Shown here: positions 1-10,794 of the stretch, piece after piece
How the letters are laid out: the number at the start of each line of letters is the position of its first letter
Numbering within the stretch: the stretch's first letter is position 1
Source: Bactrocera neohumeralis
Taxonomy: Eukaryota > Arthropoda > Insecta > Diptera > Tephritidae
DNA: 64,000 bases
Direction: 5' to 3'
NCBI RefSeq assembly: GCF_024586455.1
Contig: NC_065921.1
Location: 49,002,574 to 49,066,573, forward strand
Position numbers and translations under genes: made by a program
The notes under the pieces: generated by a model
Database searches by the model: none
Seen by the model: only the letters and a program-made list of their open reading frames with translations
What the model was told of the DNA's origin: nothing

Positions 1-627
1 TTGATTGGCTTCGTAAATCACTTAAGGAATAGTATGTATGACGTAACAATAGAGCAGGAGTAGAGCAGAAAAGGGCGCGCCTCACTCTCGATGTTAAATC
101 CTGATAGTAGTACACGTAAGAAAACACAAACTTGATCGTTGTTTAAATATTTGCTTCATTCTTTGCTATGCTTGAGGAATATTTGTGAACTACTATCAAT
201 ATAGTCCCTATACATAGTTAATTAAGGTAGTAGTCTGGTAACTTATGCCTATTTTCATGACTTCTTTGGAGGATGGTTTTTTATAGGAAAATAAAAATGA
301 ATTATCTTGAATATTTAGAGTGTTTTATTTGCATATTGAAAATATAAGAAAAATTTATTTGAAAAGATTTAATACTTTAATATTATTATTATTGTCACTC
401 GAAGTTGGAACCTCAAAAAAAAAAATGCACGTGGGTGGCCCGGGTGATTTTGGCTCTTGATTCTTGATTATTCTTAATCTATAGATATGTCATTCTGGTC
501 GGAACTAATGAAGTTAAATTTCAAGGGTAAATAACAACATGCCGGACATTGAAAAAAAAGTATTTTTATTTTAACAAAGAAAGGGTTGTAAAATAAAAAG
601 TTAGGGGTGAAAAAAATTCTCGTTAGT
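1..627. other. AT-rich stretch, no gene recognised
   Basis: I see no coding sequence, RNA gene or transposon protein here. It holds several A- and T-rich runs. The part after about 410 may be the diverged outer portion of the repeat that starts at 628. Confidence 0.5.
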
Positions 628-745
628 ACCGACGAGAACTATAAGTGTGTAGAACAGCCTGTTAAAATTTGAAAGCAATCGGTTAAGTAGAAAAAAATTT
701 AGGACCCGGACCGAAAAACAATGTTTTGAGAAAAACGCGCTTAAA
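628..745 (+). repeat. Repeat family B, copy 1
   Basis: The reverse complement of this stretch aligns by eye with 26620-26745. Shared blocks include an AACCGATTGCTTT-like core, a TTATAGTT(C/A)TCGTC block and a GCGTTTTTCTC-like block, in the same order. It is an old dispersed repeat, class not recognised. Similarity seems to fade beyond these limits, so the true element may be longer. The 746-1124 stretch after it shows nothing I can name. Confidence 0.5.
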
Positions 746-1124
746 GTTCAACAACTCCGAGGCGCTTTTGGAAACTCGTTATAACTCCCGAAATATTTTG
801 AATTTCTGTCTGAAATTTTCACAATATATTCTCAAGACATTGTACTTTCAAATTAGGCAAACAAAATTTTTCGATTTTTTAAACCCAAGTTACCAGACTA
901 CTAGCTTAAGGTAAGCAAAAATTATTGCACCCTGCCAGTAGCTAGCTAACTGGGCTATGTTTTTTTTTTGAAGTAAAAAATATTCAAATGGTTCTTACAT
1001 GAATATTGAATAGATACTTATGATTTGATATACTATATAGTGGCGAAAAAGTAATCCTCCCATCAGAAGATGCAATAAATTTTGCAATTGACCTCTAATG
1101 TCAGTTTTGTTTTGACATTTGTGT

Positions 1125-1990
1125 AGGTGGGGCAGACCCCGGAGTAGTCGTTCTGCAGAGAATATTGCTGCTGTTGCCAAGGATGTCATGGAAGCGCCGT
1201 CGACATCGACCAGATGACGTGCCATGCAAATTGGTATCGGTTGACGGTGTTTACAGCGAATTTTGGTACAAGATTTGAAAGCTGTTAGCTGCTGACCGCC
1301 AATTGCGTCTAACATACGCTCAAGCCATCCTTAATCATCACCAAGAGGAAGATGATTTTTCATCAAAAACAATCATGAGGCCCATTTCTATCTAAACAAA
1401 CTTCTAAACTTCTTTACGCTTCTGGGGCACTGAAAATCCGCGTGTAACTCACGAAGAGCCTTAACACCCGCTCAAAGTCACTATATGGTGTGCTGTTTTC
1501 GCTGGAGGAGTCATCGGACCTTTTTTCTTCGAAGACGTTGAGGGCCAAACGGTTACTGTGAGTGGTGAGCGCTACAGAGCAATGATCAACGAGTTCTTTT
1601 TGCCGCAACTTGATGAATTGAGATTGGAAAACTGTGGTTCCAACAGGACGGTGCAACGGCACACACTGCACGTGCCACAACCGATATGCAGAAGGATGCA
1701 TTTCCCAGGCGCCTAATCTCTCGTTTTGGCGATTTGCACTGGCCAGCAAGATCGCCTGATTTGACCACTCCAAACTTCTTTTTGTGGGGCTTTTTGAAGT
1801 CGCGGGTTTATTTCAACAAGCCTCAGACTCTTGCAGCTCTTCCGTCAAGAATGTGAGGCCCTATCGCCGGAAGTTCTGGCCAAAGTGATGGAAAATGCCA
1901 TAAAAAGGGCTCAAAAGACAATCAACTGTGGCGGTGGCCATTTACATGATACATATTCTCGACTTGACGTAAAAAAATTTAAAACACCAA
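1125..1990 (+). pseudogene. Decayed rosa-like (DD41D-type) mariner transposase
   Basis: Reading across several frames gives most of a Tc1/mariner-superfamily transposase: an N-terminal piece (SAENIAAVAKDVMEAPSTSTRRR), then WFQQDGATAHTA, WPARSPDL, NFFLWGFLKSRVY and a C-terminal PEVLAKVMENAIKRA segment. The second catalytic Asp is the D of QQDGA (codon 1647). The third position lies 41 residues further on, the spacing described for rosa-type DD41D elements. Here the usual LDFFLWG reads PNFFLWG (codon 1773), so the third Asp has become Asn. There are many stops and frameshifts, and no confident terminal repeats. It is inactive and old. Confidence 0.75.
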
Positions 1991-2484
1991 ATAAAAATAA
2001 TCCACAAGCAGAATCAAAATTTTTAATTTAAAAAAAAATTTAAGCCAAAAAACATCCTATATATCTATATGAATTGTTTTTTCAACCAAATCGGTTCAGC
2101 CGTTTTACAATTATAAATGTATACATTTATTGCCAAATCGACGGTGGGTTTGCAAAAAAGGACTCAGTTACGACCTTTGCAGGACTAAAGGAATACCAAA
2201 TGCAAATTTTCACTTCTGCCGTGCTGGGGTTCGCTGTGGTTATGCGGGCACATAACGAAATAGCGTTTAATTTATATATACATACATATATGTACACAAA
2301 TAAGATTATTAATATTTTATCTATAGAAGTGCTAGCGTTGGCTAGTTTAAGAAGGAAAATGAAGTGAAAAATAACATACGGCCAGCAAGCACTTTTTGTC
2401 AGTTACGAAATGTTATCAGATGCCGCCACGCTATAAGCCACTAAAATAATTAAATTGTAACCCCCAACTTATTAAAACATGCCC
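1991..2484. other. No gene recognised
   Basis: This AT-rich stretch follows the transposase remnant and may include its 3' untranslated end. No coding similarity was recognised before the LINE fragment that follows. Confidence 0.4.
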
Positions 2485-3441
2485 TACACAATCCACAAAA
2501 AGGGAGACCCCACAATCTGCGCCAACTACCGTGGGATAAGTTTCCTAAACATCGCATATAAGGTTCTATCGAACGTATTGTGTGAAAGATTAAAGCCTAC
2601 CGTCAACAAACTGATTGGAACTTATCAGTGTGCTCCGTCAGGATCGGGAAAGACCTCTCCGAGCCGTTCCATACCAAACGAGGTTTCAAATAAGGTGACT
2701 CCCTATAGTGGGACTTTTTCAACCTGCTGGTGGAGAAAATAATTCGAGTTGCTGAACTTAATCCAGCAGGTACAATCTTCTATAAGATTGTACAACTGCT
2801 GGCGTATGCCGATGATATTGATTTTATTGACCTCAACAACTGCGGCGTTAGTTCTGCTTTTTCCAGACTGAATACGGAAACAAAGCAAATGACAGTGAGC
2901 GAGTGCAAGACGAAATGTCTCCTGTCATCAAACAAACAGTCGTCGACGTCACTGTTGACAGTCATAACTTCGAAGTTGTTCATATTTTCGTCTATCTTGG
3001 AGCCAGCATTAACAGCAACAACAATGTCGGCCTTGAAATCCAACGTAGCATAACTCTTGCCGATAGGTGCTACTTTGAACTGAGTAGGCAATTGAGAAGT
3101 AAAGTCCACTCTCGACGAATAAAAACCAAACTCTATAAGTCACTCATAATTCCCGTCCTGCTATATGGTGCAGAGGCATGGACGATGACAACTTCTGATG
3201 AGTCGACGTTACGAGTTTTTGAAAAAGGTTCTGCGAAAGATTTATGGCCAGTTGACATAGTTCAGCGAATTAAGGAAGAGAAAGACCTTCACTCCGTTGG
3301 ACAGATCAGGTGGAGAAGGACCGCTTCGCTTGGAATCTCCAATTGGCGTCACGTTCCTAAAAGAAGAAACGACTGGCGCGCTGTTGTTAACTCGGCTATT
3401 ATCGCGTAAGCGGTGTCTACGCCAGTAAAGAAGAAGAAGAA
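2485..3441 (+). pseudogene. RTE-type LINE, copy A: 5'-truncated reverse transcriptase
   Basis: The piece opens in the reverse transcriptase at the IHKKGDPT motif, followed by NYRGIS, NIAYKVLS and KLIGTYQC. It jumps over motif A to IGKDLSEP-like sequence, then keeps LLAYADD with the catalytic Asp pair. The C-terminal part (RCYFELSRQLRSKV, YKSLIIPVLLYGAEAWTM, LRVFEK) lies across shifted frames, with another deletion after the LRKIYGP-like stretch. It ends with GTGTCTACGCCAGTAAAG and a (GAA)n tail. A short-repeat tail instead of poly(A) fits the RTE clade. Copies C and E carry the same 3' end. At least two internal deletions make it inactive. Confidence 0.82.
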
Positions 3442-3744
3442 ACCCCGAACTTCCAACCATTAATTGTAAAGTTTAATATATAAATGTTTAGTCTCTACTT
3501 AGGGATGTCACGGGGAACCCGTAACTGTACATCAAGTAAAATCTTTCAGATAGTATAAAAATGTATAAAATGTTCCCACATTTGAGTAACAGTAAGTGAT
3601 AAGATAGAATTTGAAATATCCAGGTGATTGAAGTATTTACATCCAATGAACATTATGACAAAAACCATCCGGAAATTGTAATTCAATTCCCCGGGTAAAT
3701 GATACGTATATTTAAATCAAATGTATTTTGCTAAGATAGTAGGA
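3442..3744. other. No gene recognised
   Basis: AT-rich spacer between a LINE copy and a mariner remnant. Nothing identifiable was seen. Confidence 0.4.
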
Positions 3745-4260
3745 CTGTCCATAATTACTATGTCAAATATGAGCGCGATCTGTCACTAGTTCGTTTGCAG
3801 CAGCTGCTTTAGTCGGTACAGTAGTGCGTTGCGATTGTACAATGGATAAAAATATCGAACAATTCCTTGTCATATTTATAACCAAATATCAAGAGCGCAA
3901 TCGTAGCGAATGTGAAAAAGGTTTACAGTGATTCAGTCTTTCGACCTGTTCAAGTGATGAAAATATCAAAAAAGTGAAGGATATGGTTAGAGAGATCGCA
4001 AGAGAGCTCAATATCTTTCGCAAGTCCATTCACATGATTTTGGTGGATATTTTGGGTATGAAACGCGATATTGCTCGACTCCTGACGATAAAGCCTAATG
4101 TTTTTTCAAAAAGAGTATGATTTAAACTTTAATTCAAAAACCCAATAAATACCATCGATTGCCTTCCCAAAATTTAGAAATCTCGTTGGAATAATTGCTA
4201 CATCTGGTGGGGATTACTTTGAAGGCGAAAAATTTAACATTGATGAATAATTGAATATTT
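3745..4260 (+). pseudogene. Internally deleted mariner (family M2), copy 1
   Basis: A start at 3842 opens an N-terminal mariner transposase that decays after some 15 codons. It returns with SSDENIKKVKDMV, REIARELNI, MILVDILGMKR and ARLL, which match the N-terminal helix-turn-helix half of mariner transposases. The central catalytic region is missing. The sequence resumes near 4195 with ATSGGDYFEGEKFNIDE and a stop at 4248, the usual C-terminal end. All catalytic Asp residues are therefore gone. The 5' leader (GAGCGCGATCTGTCA near 3773) recurs on the minus strand near 7510, marking a second copy. Terminal repeats were not resolved. Confidence 0.72.
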
Positions 4261-4644
4261 TGCGTTTTATTTAGAAATTTGGGTACTTTTTTGTCACAAT
4301 GTATATTTTTATTAAATTAGAACTGTTAAATATCACAAACATTGAGTAAAAAAGCTCTTAAAATAAAAAGCGCAATTCATGTTTACTTTCGGAATTTTTT
4401 AAGACATGTCCTCCAGATTTTATATTTAAGAATTAAAAAACTAATAATAATTAATTATTATTGTCTGCCGCCATCCAGATTCTGCATCCCACTAGTTACC
4501 AATATTATGGCTATGATTTTTTAAATAAAGGAAAAATAAAAAGTTAAGTAAATAAAGTAGAATTTGGAACAGCATATCCTGATCTGTTCTTCCACATTTG
4601 CGTATCAAAAATAGAATCGGACCAATACTTCCCTTAGTCCCATA

Positions 4645-4671
4645 CGAGGTGTGTTCAAAAAGTATCGCGAA
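4645..4671 (+). repeat. Left terminal inverted repeat of the mariner derivative
   Basis: 27 bases identical to the reverse complement of 5115-5141, preceded by the TA target dinucleotide. Confidence 0.93.
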
Positions 4672-4761
4672 TTTTGTGTTTTTTCAAAAATTATTTATTT
4701 ATTCATGAATATCTATTTTGTCCTCTTCCAAGTAATCCCCATGAGATATTATACACTTCTG

Positions 4762-5046
4762 TCAACGGTTTTTCCAATCTTGGAACTTCGAAAAATCATT
4801 TTTTTTTATCTTCTTAAGCTCCTCCTTCGATGCCGTCTTTATCTCTTCAAGAGAAGCGTAACGTCGTCCTTTCATGGGCCTCTTCAGTTTAGGGAACAAG
4901 AAAAAGTCACAGGGGGGCATATCTGGGGAATACGGTGGCTGCGGCATCATTAGTGTGTTGTTTTTGGCCAAAAAATCGCGCACAAGCAACGATGTGTGAG
5001 CAGGGGCGTTATCGTGGTGCAAAAGCCAATTTTTGTTCTTCCACAA
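4762..5046 (-). pseudogene. Mariner (DD34D) transposase, C-terminal fragment
   Basis: The frame carries WLLHHDNAPAHTS (second catalytic Asp) and PPYSPDMPPCDFFLFPKLK (third Asp), 34 residues apart as in classical mariner. It then runs through KGRRYASLEEIK and KNDFSKFQDWKNR to a premature stop; beyond it, HKCIISHGDYLEED-like sequence continues towards the 5' TIR on the plus strand. On the other side, FFDCRGVV joins abruptly to EAIRQKSPDLWKNKNW. This marks an internal deletion that took out the region between, while the N-terminal half with the first Asp is also missing. Not functional. Confidence 0.85.
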
Positions 5047-5114
5047 ATCCGGGCTTTTCTGTCGGATTGCTTCGCACCACGCCCCTGCAATCGAAGAAAA
5101 CTGTCAGCAAAACT

Positions 5115-5141
5115 TTCGCGATACTTTTTGAACACACCTCG
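5115..5141 (-). repeat. Right terminal inverted repeat of the mariner derivative
   Basis: 27 bases identical to the reverse complement of 4645-4671, followed by TA at 5142-5143. Confidence 0.93.
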
Positions 5142-5460
5142 TATACTTAATATAAAGATTTTCGAAATTCGGGGTGACTTTGTACTGCATATATCGGCCA
5201 ATATGTAAATTATCCCAATGAAAATAATAGAGCGTGTTTTATTCGTAATAGTGTATTTTTGTGCCTAAAAAAAAAAATAAATTTGAGCGAAAACTTGGCC
5301 TAGCTCCCATATAACTAATATCAGGATTTTTGAACATCTGGCTGACTTTACTCTATATGATTGGTTTTACACTTTAAAGTATTTCCCCGGCTTTGATTAT
5401 TGCAAGTTGAAAGAGTATAAAATGTTAGGTTGCACCCGAACTTAAGCCTTCCTTACTTGT

Positions 5461-6434
5461 TTATTTTTAATTATATATCATACGTATCTTTTTTTTGAAC
5501 TAATCGCTAAGCTGCTTATTAAATTATGCAGATAACCTCAATGGCAGCACATTGGTGCGTAACTTGAAAGTAGATGGTTATTTTTTTCGTTCTGAAATCA
5601 AGTTCGATGGTGTCCTCTTGCTTTTAAAAGAATCATGTAACTTCATTCAAAACACATACACTTTCTTCATGTTTTTTGTATTTTGTTAATATGATTTTGT
5701 TCAAATAATTTTTTTTTTTAATTAAGTAAATAGTTAATAAAATATTTTTACATTTTGCTAGCTGTTCCAAACTAACAACTTTGTTTAAAAAAAATTAATT
5801 TACAATAAGCAAAATTTTTCGATTATTTTCGAAATGCGTTTTCACGGAAAAAGGACGGCATTATTAGTTAGGTCTATTACCGAAATAGTATATACATATG
5901 TATGATCAGGGCACATTGTGTGATGTAGCTATTATTAATGGATCTACTATATGTATCAAATTGTAATCCGCATAGAGAATATTAATTTTAGTTGATTAGA
6001 AATTTGTTTATTTCCTTTTAAAAACCTATTTTTTTAAAAAAGTACTGAGTAACAGTAAGACATAAGATTTATGTAATAATATATGTGTTAAAATATTTAT
6101 AGCTTCTTTAATTATCTGCCGAAATATTTTATATAACTTCGCTGAAAGTATGCTACTAGACTGTGACTACTTCGCATTTTCTTTTCTGGGGTAGGTGTAC
6201 ATATGTATGCAGACTTCTTAGACGTTTTCTGAACATTAGAGGTTATTTTGTTGTTATCGCCGTATTAATGTTAAATAGTAGCTTAACATTCACTACGATG
6301 GGAAATTGTCCAAGACTATTACGCAAATGCGCGCACTCCGGTGAGTACTGTAAGACGTCACGGCTTCGTCAACAAGCAAAATTGTCCCTATTGTGGTACA
6401 TTAAATTCTCGTGTGGTTTGCGTGTGGTTGTCGT
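5461..6434. other. AT-rich stretch, no gene recognised
   Basis: No coding similarity or structured repeat was recognised. The last ~120 bases may be the eroded upstream part of the transposase remnant that follows. Confidence 0.4.
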
Positions 6435-6815
6435 GTGGAAACGCAACTGCATTACGAAAAATTTAACGTTTGGTGCGAATTGTGGTATGGTGTCAGCTGA
6501 GAGCCTTATTTCTTTCGAAATGAGACAGAAAATGAAATAGCGAGCGTTACAGCACGATATTTACCGACATTTTTCCGAAATTCGTTAAAATCGATGCGGA
6601 CGATGTCTAATTGAACAAAATGGTTCGCCGTTTTATGTTCAACATCTGCTTATTATAGCCGAAATTCCAGCCGAAATGCTGCATCGGGTTATCGAAATTT
6701 GTCGTAATTGGGTGCAGATATATGTACAAAGGCGTGACATTGTACATAAATGAGTGGTCAACTCAAACGGTATACATCCGTTTTAATATTTACTCCATTG
6801 CAAACGTTTGCAGAC
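6435..6815 (+). pseudogene. Rosa-like mariner transposase fragment, copy 2
   Basis: Joined frames read LHYEKFNVWCELWYG, then GPYFF-like sequence, EIASVTARYLP, an EQNGSPFYVQHLL stretch (eroded form of the FQQDGA region) and IAEIPAEMLHRVIEICRNW, the usual C-terminal block of these elements. The stretch between the second catalytic Asp and the C-terminus is deleted. The 3' tail (GTGGTCAACTCAAACGGTAT) recurs at 8345. Not functional. Confidence 0.6.
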
Positions 6816-6959
6816 TTTGCGAATCGAAAGCAGTCATAGCTAATAAAACACTGTTTAAAAAATATTCCTACATATTTATACAGAATGAAAGATCCGAAAT
6901 AGGACACAACATTTTAGTGTATGTGGACTTGGCTCTACCCATAATAGGTTTAATGTAAA

Positions 6960-7130
6960 TATCTCACTCCCCTCATGAGCTATATTGACCAAACTTGCTG
7001 AGAAGGAACTTTTTTTGACCCCTATTCATACAGTTTGGAAATGAGTGAAATCAAAATCATATATCTCAGGAACAATGCAACCAATTTTACCGGTGAGAAA
7101 ATGAGCGAAATCGGTCCGCAACAGTATAGA
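6960..7130 (+). repeat. Possible diverged repeat A-like fragment
   Basis: Phrases such as TGACCAAACTTGCTG, ATATCTCAGGAACAA and GAGCGAAATCGGTC resemble the middle of repeat A, in plausible order. The match is loose and limits are uncertain. Confidence 0.3.
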
Positions 7131-7194
7131 AATTGAGATCCCATAAAGATATCGCGAAAAAACAAAAACTTATCACAGTGAAATAGTGGAACTA

Positions 7195-7560
7195 AGCGCC
7201 TAAAATATCGGTCAATTTGAGAGGTATCTTAATGATGTCAGAGTTCCAAAATATCCACCAAAATCATTCGAATGGATTCGCGAGAGATGTCGAGCTCTCT
7301 TGCCATATCTAAGGCTTGTGTTTTTGATAAAACTGAATCACAGCTTGTCCCAAGATTCACAACGATTCCGCACACGAAATTTGGTCAGAAATACAAAATT
7401 TGAGACAAATTCTTTGTTTGTTATTTTTGTTCTTTGTAAAAATCGCAACGCACTATTGAGGTGTACCGACTTAAGCAGCTGTTGTAAACAAACTGGTTGA
7501 CAGATCGCGCTCATATTCGTCGCCGTAATTAAAAACAATCCTAACAACTTAGCACAGTAC
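7195..7560 (-). pseudogene. Mariner family M2, copy 2 (5' part only)
   Basis: On the minus strand the leader GAGCGCGATCTGTCA is followed by a GCAGCTGCTTAAGTCGGTAC-like segment, then degraded N-terminal coding sequence ending in MARELDISRESIRMILVDIL. That is the same helix-turn-helix region as at 3980-4060. The catalytic half is absent. With copy 1 at 3745 it shows the family is dispersed in both orientations. Confidence 0.65.
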
Positions 7561-8317
7561 ATTTTTTAAATACAACTTTTTATAAATTTAATTACAAATT
7601 CCAGGTGATTTTTTGTCCCAATGATTTATATAGAATACAATACTTAGTCCCTTTCACTAAGTTTATCTCACATCTTTTTTGAGTTGTTAAATAAACAAAA
7701 AGTATTTCGGGACCGAGGCAAAATGTATTATAGCAATGAAGCTAATGAGTCCCTATTTGTAATAAATGTATATAGTACAAGTAAATAAGATACTAAATTT
7801 GATTGTAATCCATTCGGTTTCTTGATGAATTTGCTCCAAAATGAAGACTGTAGTTTTGGTAGTTTAAGCTAAAGACAATCTCTGTCCTGATTCCATACAC
7901 ATGCACAGAGATAAAAACAAACGGTTAAGAAACGAACAAACATCCTTTGAAATTAAAGCGAAAAATGCAATAATAAAACACAGTAAAAAATATATGGTAA
8001 AACAATGTAAGACAACCGCCACAAGGAGTGATGGAGAATCCACTCACCTTGTCGGAAAGTGTAAGACAGGAAAATTGAATTTGAAAGAATGAAATGCAGC
8101 AAACTGACATTGGACAAATTCGTGACGAAGTTTGAAATACCCAGCTGCTGCAATACTTCATTTCGAGTTGCCAAATGGAAAAAATCCTATCTTCCAAGAT
8201 CACTTTTGTCAGAATGTTTCGACTCAGTTAATGGGATTTGCTCGTTTTACAAGTTCTTAGCAACTCTCTTACTCACAGCACCTATACCGCATATACATAT
8301 GTATGTACTATATGTCT
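7561..8317. other. No gene recognised
   Basis: Open frames of 60-90 codons exist on both strands (7901-8340), but none shows a domain, signal peptide or membrane segment I recognise. I see nothing else. Confidence 0.4.
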
Positions 8318-8404
8318 ACTTACATATTGTACATAAATGATAGAGTGGTCAACTCAAACGGTATACATCCGCTTTAATATTTTTTCCGTTGCTATCGTTT
8401 GCAG
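8318..8404 (+). repeat. Second copy of a rosa-like element 3' end
   Basis: This repeats the tail of the element at 6738-6815: ATTGTACATAAATGA, GTGGTCAACTCAAACGGTAT, ACATCCG and TTTAATATTT in the same order, with small differences. No transposase sequence precedes it. Confidence 0.65.
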
Positions 8405-8593
8405 AATTTTTGTTTATTTACTTGCATTTTCACCGTCACTTTAGTTCAATTTTGCCTTTAACTGTGTGGAACGAATGACACTATTTACTTTCATCCTTCG
8501 TTGCAAACGAACCGCGAGTGTAGTTCTTTCGCGTCCTCACACCCATTACATTGTAGTGGTCGTTCAGTACCTTGTCAAAAAAAAGCACTGGGC

Positions 8594-8651
8594 TTCTTCT
8601 TCTTAATTGCGTAGACACCGTTAACACGATTATAGTCGAGTTAACAACAGT
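8594..8651 (-). repeat. RTE-type LINE 3' end fragment
   Basis: The minus strand reads GAGTTAACAACAG-like sequence reversed into GGTGTCTACGC and a (GAA)n tail, the same 3' terminus as LINE copies A, C and E. Only about 60 bases remain, the short end product of a 5'-truncated insertion. Confidence 0.65.
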
Positions 8652-9026
8652 CAATCGGAAAATTTGTTTAAGTAAAAGAAGGAGACCCGTTTAATTATTG
8701 TGGTACAAACCTAACGCTATCGGCATAATTTAATGTTCCACAAACAATTTCTAAAAAATCAGAAAAATATTACAATAGCATTTATTCGAACCACAAATGT
8801 TAGATAACGAATCTTAACTCCAATGATGCTTGCCAGCTACCATATTCTAGTGACTTAAGTCGTCTGATATTTAAGAATTCATTGATAGCCGCACTAGATG
8901 CATACATTCAGATTTTACACACTATATGTATGTTTTTTCAAACTTTATGATATATTGAACTTCATTACAAAGCACCAAATAACAAAGTACATCTTTAGCT
9001 AGTTATTTATAAAGAATGATGTTATA
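8652..9026. other. No gene recognised
   Basis: AT-rich unique-looking spacer between two LINE fragments. Confidence 0.4.
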
Positions 9027-9779
9027 ATTGGCTTATCGTGCGACTTCTTCAATCTGCTGCTGGAGAAAATAATTCGAGCTGCAGAACTTAATCGAACAGG
9101 TATAAGAGTGTACAGCTGCTGACGTATGCCGATGATATTGATATCATCGGTCTCAACACCCGCGCCGTTAGTTCTGCTTTCTCCAGACTGGACAAGGAAG
9201 CACAGAAAATGGGTCTGGCAGTGAACGAGGGCAAGACGAAATATCTCCTGTCATCAAACAAGCAGTCGTCGCACTCGCGACTTGGCACTCATGTCACTGT
9301 TGACAGTCATAACTTTAAAGTTGTAGATAGTTTCGTATATTTGGGAACCAGTGTAAACATCACCAACAATGTCAGCGTGGAAATCCAACGCAGGATAACT
9401 CTTGCCAACAGATGCTACTTTGGACTGAGTAGGCAATTGAGAAGTAAAGTCCTCCCTCGACGAACAAAAATCAAATTCTACTAGTCACTCATAATTCCCG
9501 TCCTGCTATATAGTGCAGAGGTCTGGACGATGACAACAACTGATGAGTTGACGTTACGAGTTTTCGAGAGAAAAGTTCGCTTTCGGTGGAAAGATGGGCT
9601 GTATGAGATATACGACGACAATGACTTAGTTCAGCGAATTAAATGACAGCGGTGTTGTCCGAATGGACGAAAACACTTCAGCTCTGACGCAGTACCCGCC
9701 GAGGGAAGCAGAGGAAGAGGAAGACCTCCACTCCGTTGGAAGGATCAAGTGGAGAAGAACCTGGTTTCGCTTGGAATAG
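9027..9779 (+). pseudogene. RTE-type LINE, copy B: reverse transcriptase fragment
   Basis: The piece starts at the CDFFNLLLEKIIRAAELNR segment, keeps LLTYADDIDIIGLNTRAV with the catalytic YADD, and continues in a long frame through NEGKTKYLLSSNKQSS, TVDSHNFKVVDSFVYLG, EIQRRITLANRCYFGLSRQ. After a stop it goes on to LIIPVLLY and FERK-like sequence with deletions, ending in a GRGRPPLRWKDQVEK-like stretch. Both ends are truncated; the (GAA)n tail is missing. It is close to copy E by eye but has several stops, so it is inactive. Confidence 0.8.
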
Positions 9780-10794
9780 TAACGCCGACCAATTGATCTT
9801 TTCTTAAATATGTCATAATTAATGAAATTTTAATTGCGGTATAAATATCGCAAATATGGCAGGTCATCTTTTTACCTTTTTTCCAAAAAAATACTCTACT
9901 GAACAAAAGATATCCGAAAATAATGGGAGATCGCGCCTGCCGCATTCCAAATTCATAGCAAGCAGCATATGTCTGTAAACAACTATATACATATAAAAAG
10001 TCTCTTAAATAAGCTGATCAATATAGATTATTCCTTTTTACTCTAAACAGTTCAACTAAATATATGATAAAGCTCTAAAACTGTCCTACTTTGTAAGGTA
10101 TACATTGTTCTCACAAACGCGCACAAACGTATGTACATATATATTTTTAATCATTACTATTTCCACTATATCAGCCTGAAAATTTTGTTGGTGCTTTCAT
10201 TTTGGTGCTACTGATTTTACCCATACCTCTTACCCACATCTCCTTAAGTATGACGCAATTTTCCAAAACTTGAAGAGGAATTTATTTCAGCAACTTACAG
10301 TACAACAAATTTTGGGCACCGCCATTGTACTTACATAAAATTGCATGATTGATTAATGCAAACTGATGGTGGCTGTTCCCAGGAGTATGGTGTGTCGACT
10401 TCAGCTCCAGTCGGTGCAGAAACAAGGTAATATGAATCATATGTATGCTCGGTTAAAAATAAAAGAGGAGAGCCAAAAGATGTAACTTTCTAATCGATAA
10501 ACATTTTTTCTGTTCGTCATGAATACAGATTAATGACATCCGTACAAAACTACAGATGCCGCGCATGAACAAAGGCCGATTGCAATTTTTTTTAATTAAA
10601 TGCTGCGGACGACGGTGAACTAATGAATAATAAAAAAATTGCTCTCAAATGTCAACTTAGCGGTAGTTCCGCAAAGTGTAGCTGTAACTCAAAGGTAAAC
10701 CTATTCTATAATCAAATGATTCCTCCGAATTAGGGGTTCTGAATTTCGCATCGAGTTTATCAGACATAATTTTAATTTTAGTTATGGAAGTCTA
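9780..10794. other. No gene recognised
   Basis: Unique-looking AT-rich DNA. A 66-codon minus-strand frame (9745-9945) has no recognisable features. Confidence 0.4.

Larger units (their letters stand above)
4643..5143 (-). mobile_element. Mariner deletion derivative with perfect 27-bp terminal repeats
   Basis: Terminal inverted repeats at 4645-4671 and 5115-5141 are identical over 27 bases (outer end CGAGGTGTGTTCAAAAAG). They are flanked by TA on both sides (4643-4644 and 5142-5143), the mariner target duplication. The element is about 500 bp against roughly 1.3 kb for a complete mariner. It sits inside a repeat A copy. Intact ends on a broken gene suggest it was moved in trans by a transposase made elsewhere. 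Confidence 0.92.
4590..5460 (+). repeat. Repeat A 3' part, split by a mariner insertion
   Basis: Left piece up to about 4643 and right piece from about 5144 to 5460 belong to the dispersed ~1 kb repeat seen complete at 37128-38176. The left piece shares ACCAATACTTCCCTTAGT with 47900-47917. The right piece shares the ACTTTACTCTATATGATTGG block with 50801-50820. It ends with the family signature: AGAGTATAAAATGTT, a GGTTGCACCC hairpin region and CCTTACTTG. The break falls exactly where the mariner derivative sits. The 5' half of the repeat is absent. Confidence 0.75.

Noticed and set aside
995..1315. 106-codon minus-strand frame
   Set aside because: It is the antisense shadow of the mariner-like transposase remnant on the plus strand; the plus-strand reading has recognisable motifs.
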